Shown here piece by piece: positions 37,238-45,555 of a stretch of 64,000 nucleotides of DNA. This DNA comes from Ensifer sp. LC163 (GTDB lineage Bacteria > Pseudomonadota > Alphaproteobacteria > Rhizobiales > Rhizobiaceae). The notes under the pieces were generated by a model. It worked only from the letters and a program-made list of their open reading frames with translations, did no database searches and was not told the DNA's origin. The translations under genes were made by a program, and so were the position numbers. Position 1 is the first letter of the stretch; each line of letters begins with the position of its first letter. Location of the stretch: contig NZ_MBSS01000004.1 of NCBI RefSeq assembly GCF_001695855.1, positions 1 to 64,000 of the forward strand, in the 5' to 3' direction.

Positions 37238-38449
37238 ATGCCCACCGCAAACCGTAGCACCAGCCCCGTGCTGATCAGCAACGTGAAGCCCGTCACCTTC
37301 GGCATGGCGGCGCCGGCCGAAACCGTCGATATCCTCATCGGAGGCGACGGCATCATCGCCGGCATTGGCAGCCAACTGGCAGCACCTGAAGGCGCCACGC
37401 GCATCGACGGCAACGGCGCCTGGATCTCGCCCGGCTGGATCGACCTTCACGCCCATGTCTGGCATGGCGGCACCGATATCTCGGTCAGGCCGCAGCTCTG
37501 CGGCATGGAGCGCGGCGTCACCACGATCGTCGATGCCGGTTCGGCCGGCGAAGCCAATTTTCACGGCTTTCGCGAATACATCATCGAGCCGGCGCGCGAG
37601 CGCATCAAGGCCTTCCTCAATCTCGGCTCCATCGGTCTCGTCGCCTGCAACCGCGTCAGCGAACTCAGCGACATCCGTTCGATCGATATCGACCGCATCA
37701 TCGCCTGCTACCAGGAAAACCGCGAGCATATCGTCGGCCTGAAAGTGCGCGCCAGCCACGTGATCACCGGCTCCTGGGGCGTGACCCCGGTCAGGCTCGG
37801 CAAGAAGATCGCCAAGATCCTGAAGATCCCGATGATGGTGCATGTCGGCGAACCGCCGGCACTCTATGACGAGGTGCTGGAAATCCTCGGCCCCGGCGAC
37901 ATCGTCACCCATTGCTTCAACGGCAAGGCCGGCTCGAGCATCATCGAGGACGAGGATCTGTTCGAACTCGCCGAGCGCTGCGCCGGCGAAGGCATCCGCC
38001 TCGATATCGGCCATGGCGGCGCATCCTTCTCGTTCCGCGTCGCGGAAGTCGCCATCGCCCGCGGCCTGCTGCCCTTCTCGATTTCCACCGATGTGCATCT
38101 GCGCAGCATGAACCAGTCGGTCTGGGATCTCGGCACCACCATGTCGAAGCTGCTCAGCGTCGGCATGCCGTTCGAAAAAGTCGTCGAGGCCGTGACCCAT
38201 GCGCCGGCCTCGGTCATTCGCCTGCCGATGGACAACCTTCTGAGCGTCGGCGCTCGCGCCGAATTCACCCTCTTCGATCTCGTTGATTCCGATCTGCGCG
38301 TCTTCGATTCGCTGGGAACCGAAGCGCATCTCAATCGCCTATTCGAGCCGCGCTACGCCGTCATGGGCACCAACGTCGTGGCGGCAAACCGATACCAGCC
38401 GCAGCATGTCGAATGCCCCGACCACAGCCACGGCTACAGCTACCGCTGA
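37238..38449 (+). CDS. Amidohydrolase/deacetylase family metallohydrolase (cog3964 type)
   Basis: A 403-aa amidohydrolase-superfamily enzyme with a complete binuclear metal site: H71 and H73 (DLHAHVWHGG), bridging Lys169 (VGLKVRASHV), H202 (MMVHVGEPP), H225 (VTHCFNGK) and D285 (ISTDVHLRS). It belongs to the group often mislabelled dihydroorotase/D-aminoacylase. As I recall, characterised cog3964 members from Agrobacterium and Ochrobactrum hydrolyse acetyl-(R)-mandelate, with natural substrates unknown. Enterococcal relatives are encoded beside SelA-like PLP enzymes, as here. Likely role: removing an acyl group from the imported compound. Confidence 0.92.
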   Translation: MPTANRSTSPVLISNVKPVTFGMAAPAETVDILIGGDGIIAGIGSQLAAPEGATRIDGNGAWISPGWIDLHAHVWHGGTDISVRPQLCGMERGVTTIVDAGSAGEANFHGFREYIIEPARERIKAFLNLGSIGLVACNRVSELSDIRSIDIDRIIACYQENREHIVGLKVRASHVITGSWGVTPVRLGKKIAKILKIPMMVHVGEPPALYDEVLEILGPGDIVTHCFNGKAGSSIIEDEDLFELAERCAGEGIRLDIGHGGASFSFRVAEVAIARGLLPFSISTDVHLRSMNQSVWDLGTTMSKLLSVGMPFEKVVEAVTHAPASVIRLPMDNLLSVGARAEFTLFDLVDSDLRVFDSLGTEAHLNRLFEPRYAVMGTNVVAANRYQPQHVECPDHSHGYSYR

Positions 38450-38484
38450 ACCATCACAGACCACATAAACTGGCAGGATATCGC

Positions 38485-38985
38485 GTGAACAGTTTGGACC
38501 ACAAGACAAAGGGCCATGCGCCGGCTTCGCCCTACCAAAGGCTCGCCGCCCTCGGCATCGACCTGCCGCCGGCGCCGCCGCCGATTGCCAACTTCGTCAC
38601 CCACGTCCAGGAGGGCAACATCCTCTACCTCTCCGGGCAGGGCCCGCGCGAAGTCGACGGCCACCTGCATGCCGGCAAGGTCGGCGCCGACGTCGACATC
38701 GAAAGCGCCTACGAGCACGCCCGGCTGACGGGCATCAATCTGCTTGCGGTGATGCACGACGCGCTGGGCGATCTCGGTCGCGTCAAGCGCGTCGTCAAGA
38801 TCCTCGGCATGGTCAACGCCGTGCCGGAATTCGCCGATCACCCGCAGGTGATCAACGGCTGCTCGGACCTGATGATCGACGTCTTCGGTGACGCGGGACA
38901 GCATGCCCGTTCAGCCGTCGGTTTCGGGTCGCTTCCCGGCAACATCACCGTCGAGATCGAAGCGATCGTCTCGCTTCACGCGTGA
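38485..38985 (+). CDS. RidA/YjgF family protein
   Basis: A 166-aa RidA-family protein with the longer YjgF form: SPYQRLAALGIDLPPAPPPI, NILYLSGQGPREVDG and a C-terminal half including ARSAVGFGSLPGNITVEIEA. The family hydrolyses reactive enamine/imine intermediates released by PLP enzymes; the RidA-type active-site Arg is replaced by Gly-Phe-Gly-Ser-like residues in this subgroup, so activity may differ. The start is GTG 38485 with GGCAGGAT upstream. Its position between the amidohydrolase and a PLP lyase supports intermediate clearance in that pathway. Confidence 0.88.
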   Translation: MNSLDHKTKGHAPASPYQRLAALGIDLPPAPPPIANFVTHVQEGNILYLSGQGPREVDGHLHAGKVGADVDIESAYEHARLTGINLLAVMHDALGDLGRVKRVVKILGMVNAVPEFADHPQVINGCSDLMIDVFGDAGQHARSAVGFGSLPGNITVEIEAIVSLHA

Positions 38986-39004
38986 CGGTCCAAGGGAGCT
39001 CGGA

Positions 39005-39784
39005 TCAATGGCTGCGCCAGCCCATCATCTTCTCGATCCGCTCGGCGGAAACCCTGACGTGATCGGCGTAGAAGTCGCGATCGTCGAGGATCTTCTGTTC
39101 GGGCAGAACGATGGAGATGGTCGCGACGCAACTCCCCTTGTCGTCGAGGATCGGTGCGGCGACGCAGGCGACCGCATAGTCGGATTCACCAGCCTGGATC
39201 GAAAGCTTGGCGGCAAGCGCCGTCTCGGCCTGGCTCGACAGTGCCGCCGGATCGATATCGGCCCGTCCGGTCGGCGACGTGCGGGCGCAACGGCGGAAAA
39301 GTTCCAGCCGTTCGTCGGAGGGCAGATGGCCGACCAGCAATCGTCCCGACGCCGTCCAGTTGAGCGGCACCCGGGTGCCGACCCTGGATGTCACCTGAAA
39401 ATGCCCGGGACCGTCGGCCATGGCAAGCACCTGCATATAGTCGCCGTCGCGGCCGCAGAGCTGGATGGTTTCGGCAACCTCGCGGCCGAGATCGTGCATC
39501 TCCCGCGTCGCGACCCCGAGGAAATCGAGCGAGCGCGCATAGGCAAGACCATAGTGATAGAGCCGGTCGCCGAGCCAGACCTGGCCGTCGGCGTCGCGGC
39601 TGAGCAGGTTCTTTTCCACCATGTCGTCGACGATGACATAGGCCGTCGACAGCGGTGCACCCACCGCCTTGGCGATGGCGTAGACGCCACTCGGAGAGCC
39701 GGTCTCGTAGAGAAAGTCGAGCACCTGCAGTGCCCGATCCATACCGCTCACGCGCGAGCGGCGGGTTTTTGCGGTCGGCTCCAT
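39005..39784 (-). CDS. IclR family transcriptional regulator
   Basis: A 260-aa IclR-type regulator. N-terminal winged helix (about 12-75: SGMDRALQVLDFLYETGSPS, then LSTAYVIVDDMVEKNLL) and a C-terminal GAF-like effector domain (RVGTRVPLNWTASGRLLVG, ASCVAAPILDD-like AVACVAAPILDDKG). The ATG at 39784 is preceded by GAGGCGAGG. It is divergent from the SelA-like gene and faces the RidA gene, placing the regulator at the centre of the cluster it probably controls. Confidence 0.92.
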   Translation of the reverse strand: MEPTAKTRRSRVSGMDRALQVLDFLYETGSPSGVYAIAKAVGAPLSTAYVIVDDMVEKNLLSRDADGQVWLGDRLYHYGLAYARSLDFLGVATREMHDLGREVAETIQLCGRDGDYMQVLAMADGPGHFQVTSRVGTRVPLNWTASGRLLVGHLPSDERLELFRRCARTSPTGRADIDPAALSSQAETALAAKLSIQAGESDYAVACVAAPILDDKGSCVATISIVLPEQKILDDRDFYADHVRVSAERIEKMMGWRSH

Positions 39785-39952
39785 GTCCTCGCCTGGCTCG
39801 GCGGCAATTGTCGTCTTGTCCAAGGGTCTGCTCCCGCGCAATTCGAAATTCGCAACAGATGGGCGGGCAGCGGCGGCTTCCCGCCTCACCCGCGACAACG
39901 GCCGGCTCGTCACTCCGAAACCGCCCGTTCATATCTCATTACTATGGTAGAT

Positions 39953-39970
39953 ATTCCGCGAAAACGGAAT
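39953..39970. promoter_or_regulatory. Candidate IclR operator
   Basis: ATTCCG-N6-CGGAAT, perfect 6-bp arms, lies 44 bp before the SelA-like gene and in the 229-bp divergent gap with the iclR-type gene. The spacing and TTCC/GGAA core resemble known IclR-family sites. Confidence 0.6.
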
Positions 39971-40013
39971 AGCTTACCTATTTCGACTGCCAGAAAAACA
40001 TATGGAGACCACC

Positions 40014-41213
40014 ATGCCTGACCGCGACATCCGCGAAGCTCTCGGACTTCGCCCAGTTATCAACGTATCCGGCACGATGACCAGCCTCGGCGCATCGATC
40101 GTGGTCCCGGAAGCGATCGCCGCGATGACAGGCATACTGCCGCAATTCGTCGAGATCAACGACCTGCAGCGCAAGATCAGCCCGGTGATTGCCCGGCTGA
40201 CCGGCGCTGAGGCCGGCTTCGTCACCGCCTCCTGCTCCGCGGGCATCAGCCTTGCCGTCGCCGGCACAATGACCGGCGACAACATCGCGGCGATCGAGCG
40301 CCTGCCCGACGCGACCGGGCTGAAGAACGAAGTCATCATCCAGATGGGCCATGTCGTCAGCTATGGCGCGCCGGTCGATCAGGCAATCCGCATTGCCGGC
40401 GGCAAGCCGATCCTTGTCGGCCAGGCGACATCGGCCTATCGCTATCACCTCGAAGGTGCCATCAACGAGCGCACGGCGGCCGCTGTCTACGTCGTCTCCC
40501 ACCATGTCGTGCAATACGGCCTTGTCGGTCTCAAGGAATTCGCCGAAGCCTGCCATGCCAAGGGCGTGCCCGTGATCGTCGATGCGGCCTCCGAATACGA
40601 CCTGAAGATCTTCCTTGAGCAGGGCGCGGATATCGTCCTCTATTCCGGTCACAAGTTCCTGGGCGGCCCGACCTCGGGCATCGTCGCCGGCGAGAAGACG
40701 CTGGTGCGCAACGCCTTCCTGCAGAACCTCGGCATCGGCCGCGGCATGAAGGTCGGCAAGGAAAGCATGCTCGGCGTGATGGCAGCGCTGCTCGCCTGGG
40801 AAACGCGCGACCACCAGGGGATCCGCGACCGCGAGACCGGCTATCTCCATCTCTGGCGCGACACGCTTGATGGCCGCCCGGGCATCAAGCCGGTGATCGA
40901 AGCCGATCCGACCGGAAATCCGCTTGATCGCCTGCGCGTCACCATCGATCCGCAGGAAGCCCACATCACCGCCTGGGATCTCGCCGATGCATTGGCCCGA
41001 GGTCAACCGCCGGTGATCGTGCGCGACCACGAAGTCGAGCATAACTACTTCTACCTCGACCCCTGCAATCTGCACCCCGGCCAGGAAACCATCGTGGCGA
41101 ACCGCCTTTCCGAGGAACTGACGACGGCGCGCGGCTCCAACGAGATCATCGCCACGCCGCTGGCGGACCGCAACGCCCGCCGTTTCACCAGCCTGTTGCG
41201 CTGGCCCGACTGA
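40014..41213 (+). CDS. SelA-related PLP-dependent enzyme (DgaE-like)
   Basis: A 399-aa fold-type I PLP enzyme related to selenocysteine synthase SelA. The Schiff-base Lys214 lies in [14 protein letters not shown], Asp190 in [11 protein letters not shown], and the N-terminus is [18 protein letters not shown]. Relatives include D-glucosaminate-6-phosphate ammonia-lyase (DgaE) and uncharacterised proteins next to cog3964 amidohydrolases. ATG 40014 uses ribosome site GGAGACC, so the upstream ATG 40002 is less likely. No selB/selC lies nearby, so Sec synthesis is unlikely; an alpha,beta-elimination on an amino acid is the likeliest reaction. Confidence 0.9.
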   Translation: MPDRDIREALGLRPVINVSGTMTSLGASIVVPEAIAAMTGILPQFVEINDLQRKISPVIARLTGAEAGFVTASCSAGISLAVAGTMTGDNIAAIERLPDATGLKNEVIIQMGHVVSYGAPVDQAIRIAGGKPILVGQATSAYRYHLEGAINERTAAAVYVVSHHVVQYGLVGLKEFAEACHAKGVPVIVDAASEYDLKIFLEQGADIVLYSGHKFLGGPTSGIVAGEKTLVRNAFLQNLGIGRGMKVGKESMLGVMAALLAWETRDHQGIRDRETGYLHLWRDTLDGRPGIKPVIEADPTGNPLDRLRVTIDPQEAHITAWDLADALARGQPPVIVRDHEVEHNYFYLDPCNLHPGQETIVANRLSEELTTARGSNEIIATPLADRNARRFTSLLRWPD

Positions 41214-41258
41214 GACCGATCCGCCACCATCCGCGCAGAACGACAAGGAATGTGAGAC

Positions 41259-43091
41259 ATGACCCGCACCGACGCTGCCACTGACCCATTGAGAGCCCCC
41301 GTGCTTTCGGTCGAGAACCTGACGACCTCGTTTCTGGTCGACGGCACCTGGAAGCCGGTGGTGCGGGACATCTCGTTTTCGGTCATGCCGGGAGAGACGG
41401 TGGCGATCGTCGGCGAATCCGGCTCCGGCAAGAGCGTCACGTCGCTGTCGATCATGCGCCTCTTGCAGAAGGACATGAGCCGGACCGAGGGGCGTGTCAT
41501 GCTCGGCGGCCGCAACATCCTCGACCTGCCGGAAAGCGACATGCGACGCGTGCGCGGCAATGACGTGGCGATGATCTTCCAGGAGCCGATGACCAGCCTG
41601 AACCCGCTGTTCACCATCGGCGACCAGATCTCCGAAGCGCTGCTTTGCCATCGGCCGATGAGCAAGGCGGAGGCGAAGGCGGAAACCATTCGCCTGCTCG
41701 ACAAGGTCAGGATCCCGTCGGCGGCGTCCCGTTTCGACGAATACCCGCATCGCTTCTCCGGCGGCATGCGCCAGCGCGTCATGATCGCCATGGCGCTTGC
41801 CAGCCGTCCGAAGCTCCTGATCGCCGACGAACCGACGACCGCGCTCGATGTCACAATCCAGGGGCAGATCCTCGACCTGATCAAGGTGCTGCAGGAGGAG
41901 GAAGGAACCTCCGTCCTGTTCGTCACCCATGACATGGGCGTGGTTGCGGAGATTGCCGACCGCACGGTGGTGATGTTCCGCGGCGAAGCGGTGGAGACCG
42001 GCCGGACGGACGACATCTTCCTGCGCGCGAAACATCCCTATACCCGCGCGCTTCTCTCAGCCGTGCCCATGCTCGGCTCTATGAAGGGCAGGCCGCAGCC
42101 GCTGCGCTTTCCTGTTATCGACAGCATCACCGGCCTGCCGGATACGCCGGCCGAGGGAACAAGCACGGTCGCGGCGGCCCGCCCGATCCTTGAGGTGAAG
42201 AACCTCGTCAAGCGCTTCGACATTCATGCCGGCCTCCTCGGCAGACTGCAGGGCCGCGTGCACGCCATCGAGAACGTGTCCTTCAGCCTGCAGCCAGGCG
42301 AGACGCTGTCGCTCGTCGGCGAATCCGGCTGCGGCAAATCGACGACCGGTCGCGCCATCATGCGCCTGATCGAGCCGCAGAGCGGATCGGTCGTTCTCAA
42401 CGGTCAGGACGTACTTGCCATGGATCGCAAACGCTTGCGCGAAATGCGCCGGACCATGCAGATGATCTTCCAGGATCCCTTTGCCAGCCTCAACCCGCGC
42501 ATGACCGTGGGCGCCGCGATCGCCGAACCCTATCTCGAGCACAAGCTCGGCACCGCGAGCCAGGCCCGAGACAAGGTCGCCGACCTGCTCGAGCGCGTCG
42601 GCCTGCAGGCCGACATGGCCGCGCGCTATCCGCACGAATTCTCCGGCGGACAGCGCCAGCGCGTCTGCATTGCCCGGGCGCTGGCGCTCGATCCGAAGGT
42701 CATCGTTGCCGACGAGTCGGTCTCGGCGCTCGACGTCTCGATCAAGGCGCAGGTCATCAATCTCCTGCTCGACCTGCAGGCGAGCCTCGGCCTTGCCTAT
42801 CTCTTCATCTCGCACGACATGGCCGTCGTCGAGCGCGTCAGCCATCGCGTCGCGGTGATGTATCTCGGAGAGATCGTCGAGATCGGCCCGCGCGCCGACA
42901 TCTTCGAGAACCCGCAGCACCCTTATACTCGCAAGCTCATGGCTGCCGTGCCGATCGCCGACCCGACCCGGCGTCACACCAGGCGCAATGTCGCCAGCGA
43001 CGAGATCAAGAGCCCGATGCGGGCGCCCGATTACGTCGTTGCCGCACGGGAATACCGCCAGATTTCGGCCGAACACTTCGTGCAGGTGTAA
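41259..43091 (+). CDS. Fused double ATP-binding protein of peptide-type ABC transporter (DppD-DppF fusion)
   Basis: A 610-aa protein with two complete nucleotide-binding domains. First: Walker A GESGSGKSV (about 52-60), signature FSGGMRQRV, Walker B LLIADEPTTALDV. Second: Walker A GESGCGKST (about 353-361), signature FSGGQRQRV, Walker B VIVADESVSALDVS, followed by the oligopeptide-transporter C-terminal segment. It supplies both ATPase units for the DppB/C-like permeases at 35424-37234, and no other ATPase is near. It is separated from them by the metabolic genes and the IclR gene. Confidence 0.95.
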   Translation: MTRTDAATDPLRAPVLSVENLTTSFLVDGTWKPVVRDISFSVMPGETVAIVGESGSGKSVTSLSIMRLLQKDMSRTEGRVMLGGRNILDLPESDMRRVRGNDVAMIFQEPMTSLNPLFTIGDQISEALLCHRPMSKAEAKAETIRLLDKVRIPSAASRFDEYPHRFSGGMRQRVMIAMALASRPKLLIADEPTTALDVTIQGQILDLIKVLQEEEGTSVLFVTHDMGVVAEIADRTVVMFRGEAVETGRTDDIFLRAKHPYTRALLSAVPMLGSMKGRPQPLRFPVIDSITGLPDTPAEGTSTVAAARPILEVKNLVKRFDIHAGLLGRLQGRVHAIENVSFSLQPGETLSLVGESGCGKSTTGRAIMRLIEPQSGSVVLNGQDVLAMDRKRLREMRRTMQMIFQDPFASLNPRMTVGAAIAEPYLEHKLGTASQARDKVADLLERVGLQADMAARYPHEFSGGQRQRVCIARALALDPKVIVADESVSALDVSIKAQVINLLLDLQASLGLAYLFISHDMAVVERVSHRVAVMYLGEIVEIGPRADIFENPQHPYTRKLMAAVPIADPTRRHTRRNVASDEIKSPMRAPDYVVAAREYRQISAEHFVQV

Positions 43092-43095
43092 AGGA

Positions 43096-43114
43096 CGGCG
43101 CTGAAATCGCGCCG
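43096..43114 (+). terminator. Possible weak terminator hairpin
   Basis: CGGCGC and GCGCCG (6-bp arms, 7-base loop) lie 5 bp after the fused ATPase stop. No T-tract follows, so this may be a Rho-dependent end or an RNA-stabilising hairpin. Confidence 0.3.
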
Positions 43115-43246
43115 GCACTCGTCGGGCTTCCGCCACGCCGGATGCAGCCGCTCGACTTTGGCAACATCCTTGACCATGAAAGCGATCTCCGGTGGCGTAC
43201 GACTGCCTCGCCCGCGTCCATTGCCTGGAAGGTCGGGATGAGCGTG

Positions 43247-43972
43247 TCAGCCGGCCGCCTTGCAGGCGATCCCGGCATCATTCTCGCCCTTCGTCGCGTC
43301 GTAGAGCGTTGCCTCGTTGCCCTTCGTCCACCAGATGTACTGGCCGCCGGCATATTTGGCGCCCGATCCGGAGATCACGTTGGAGGCGACGATGAAGTTG
43401 CCGTCGATGGTAAAGGTCACCAAGGAGACCGGGCCGGCATTGATGTATTCGGCTTCGACCGTCTTGCCGCCGCAATCATAGCGAACCGCTTGGCGATCGA
43501 CCGTCTCGGCATCCGGAATGGAGATCGTGACATCGACACTGCCTGATCCGCCCGCCGTCATCGACGCGAGTGTCAGTGCCGGCGCACCGGTCGGCTTGGC
43601 GAGGATCAGTTTGGAGCTTTCGACTGCCCAGGAAAGCTCGGTGCGCAGCGCCTCGAAGAACTTCTGCTCCTGGTCCATCACCGCCGGCACGCACATCTTG
43701 CGCGTCGAGGCCGCCGGCCCGAAGGTGATCTTCGCGCCCGAAAGGCTGAACGTTCCGGTGAAATGGTTGCAGCCGGCCATGCCGCCATAGGTCCCGTCGT
43801 CACGGATCTCCAATGTTGACTGAAGGTTGTCGATGACCCCGCGACCGGCGATGTCTTCGGCAAGCCAGGTGCCGACAAGTTGCTGCGGCACGTTCTCGGC
43901 GGCGACCGTCTGCATCGAAGCCATTTCGATCAGCACGCAGGCGCAGGAAAGGGCGGCGGCGACTTTCAGCAT
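43247..43972 (-). CDS. META domain-MliC domain fusion, secreted
   Basis: A 241-aa exported protein with a signal peptide (about 1-25) and two domains. A META/HslJ domain (about 30-130: LVGTWLAEDIAG, GGMAGCNHFTGTFSLSGAKI, STRKMC) and a C-terminal MliC-type lysozyme-inhibitor domain (about 158-241: VRYDCGGKTVEAEYINAGP, YAGGQYIWWTKGNEATLYD). MliC proteins protect peptidoglycan from C-type lysozyme, and META domains occur in stress-linked envelope proteins. It is convergent with the ABC operon and divergent from dxr. Confidence 0.88.
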   Translation of the reverse strand: MLKVAAALSCACVLIEMASMQTVAAENVPQQLVGTWLAEDIAGRGVIDNLQSTLEIRDDGTYGGMAGCNHFTGTFSLSGAKITFGPAASTRKMCVPAVMDQEQKFFEALRTELSWAVESSKLILAKPTGAPALTLASMTAGGSGSVDVTISIPDAETVDRQAVRYDCGGKTVEAEYINAGPVSLVTFTIDGNFIVASNVISGSGAKYAGGQYIWWTKGNEATLYDATKGENDAGIACKAAG

Positions 43973-44199
43973 CGGGAACTCCTTCGCGCTTCGACTCGTG
44001 ATCCGATTCTTAGCCCGATCACACGTCGGATTGAAGACCGCGCCCTTGTTGCACGTCGATTTCGGCTGTAGAGCCTAGCGCATATCCTGAAGATCGGCAT
44101 CGGTTTTCGGCAAAACCTAAACGCGCCTTCCATCCGTCGGAACGAGCGTTCGACGCCCGGCCGGGCGCTTGCGCCCCCACTGGAAGAGCGAACAAGAAT

Positions 44200-45387
44200 A
44201 TGGGAATTGGCATGGCATCCCGCGAAAACGCGAAGCGCCGACTGACGATCCTGGGCGCTACCGGCTCCATCGGCACCAACACGCTCGATGTCGTCGAGCG
44301 GCTGGGTGGTCGCGACAGTTTCGAAATCGTTGCACTCACCGGCAACGGCAACATTCCGCTGCTGGCACAGCAAGCGATCACCCACGGCGCAGAGCTTGCC
44401 GTCACCGCCGACGACAACCACTACGCCAGCCTGAAGGCAGCGCTTTCCGGCACCGGTGTAGCCGTTGCATCCGGCAAGAGCGGCCTGATCGAGGCGGCGG
44501 AGCGCGACGCCGGCTGGGTGATGGCGGCAATCGTCGGCAATGCCGGGCTGGCCCCGACGCTGGCCGCCGCAAGCCGCGGTGCCGACATCGCCCTTGCCAA
44601 CAAGGAATGCCTGGTTTCCGCCGGCAGCCTGTTCATCGAAGCGGTGAAGAAGGGTGGCGGCAGATTGTTGCCGGTCGATAGCGAACACAACGCCATCTTC
44701 CAGGTGCTGGAAGAACATCAGCGCCATGCCGTCGAGCGCATTATCCTGACAGCCTCCGGCGGTCCTTTCCGCACCAAGACGCTGGAAGAGATGCGCCACG
44801 TGACCGCCGACGTCGCCCGCGCTCATCCGAACTGGTCGATGGGGCTGAAGATCTCGATCGACAGTGCCTCGATGTTCAACAAGGCGCTGGAGATGATCGA
44901 GGCCAAGCACCTGTTTGGCCTCAGGCCGGAGCAGATCGAGGTGATCGTGCATCCGCAGTCGGTGATCCACTCGATGGTCGGCTATACCGATGGTTCGGTG
45001 CTGGCACAGCTCGGCTGCCCCGATATGCGCACCGCCATCGGTTATGCGCTCTCCTATCCCAGCCGCTGCGATCTGCCGATCGAACGGCTAGACTTCGCCA
45101 AGCTGTCGCGCCTCGATTTCGAAGCGCCCGATGAAGTGCGGTTTCCGGCGCTCCGACTGGCGCGCCGCGCCATGGAACAGGGCGGCGCGCAGGGGGCCGT
45201 GCTGAATGGCGCCAAGGAGACGGCGCTGGAAGCCTTCATCGCCGGTCGGACCGGGTTCCTGGCCATGGCCGAAATCGTCGAGCAGGTGATGGACAAGCTG
45301 TCGGACCTGCCGGCGGCCGTTACCATGGACGATGTTTTCGCCGCCGACGAAAAAGCCCGACAGTTGGCTGCCGGGCTGATCCGATAG
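44200..45387 (+). CDS. dxr: 1-deoxy-D-xylulose 5-phosphate reductoisomerase
   Basis: A 395-aa enzyme converting DXP to MEP with NADPH, the committed step of the non-mevalonate isoprenoid pathway. NADPH motif GATGSIGTNTLDVV, metal/substrate motifs ALANKECLVSAG and PVDSEHNAIFQ, flexible-loop SMGLKISIDSASMFNK and C-terminal MEGNGAKET-like VLNGAKETALEAF are present. ATG 44212 is an alternative start. It is monocistronic, outside the usual frr-uppS-cdsA cluster, and convergent with hemA. Confidence 0.96.
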   Translation: MGIGMASRENAKRRLTILGATGSIGTNTLDVVERLGGRDSFEIVALTGNGNIPLLAQQAITHGAELAVTADDNHYASLKAALSGTGVAVASGKSGLIEAAERDAGWVMAAIVGNAGLAPTLAAASRGADIALANKECLVSAGSLFIEAVKKGGGRLLPVDSEHNAIFQVLEEHQRHAVERIILTASGGPFRTKTLEEMRHVTADVARAHPNWSMGLKISIDSASMFNKALEMIEAKHLFGLRPEQIEVIVHPQSVIHSMVGYTDGSVLAQLGCPDMRTAIGYALSYPSRCDLPIERLDFAKLSRLDFEAPDEVRFPALRLARRAMEQGGAQGAVLNGAKETALEAFIAGRTGFLAMAEIVEQVMDKLSDLPAAVTMDDVFAADEKARQLAAGLIR

Positions 45388-45407
45388 TTTTCTGATCGGA
45401 CGTTCCC

Positions 45408-45525
45408 GCCCCTCATCCGGCCTGCCAGCCACCTTCTCCCCGCACGCGGGGCGAAGGGGACACGCGGACGCGCCTCTTTCCAAATCCCCTCTCGCCGCTT
45501 GCGGGGAGAGGGTTAGGTGAGGGGC
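45408..45525. repeat. Palindromic repeat between dxr and hemA
   Basis: About 118 bp with outer arms GCCCCTCA/TGAGGGGC and internal GC-rich stems (TTCTCCCCGC-type and CCCCTCTCGCC...GCGGGGAGAGGG). It matches a family of highly repeated rhizobial intergenic palindromes (recollection). It fills the gap between the convergent dxr and hemA genes and could terminate both transcripts. Confidence 0.75.
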
Positions 45526-45555
45526 AATTCCCTCGAAAGAAAAGTGAGCCGTTCG

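Noticed and set aside
40014-41213. Genuine selenocysteine synthase SelA
   Set aside because: Shorter than SelA, no selB or tRNA-Sec nearby, and the context is a catabolic transport cluster.
45408-45525. CRISPR-like repeat unit
   Set aside because: Single palindromic element without spacer-repeat periodicity and no cas genes; it is an interspersed repeat.
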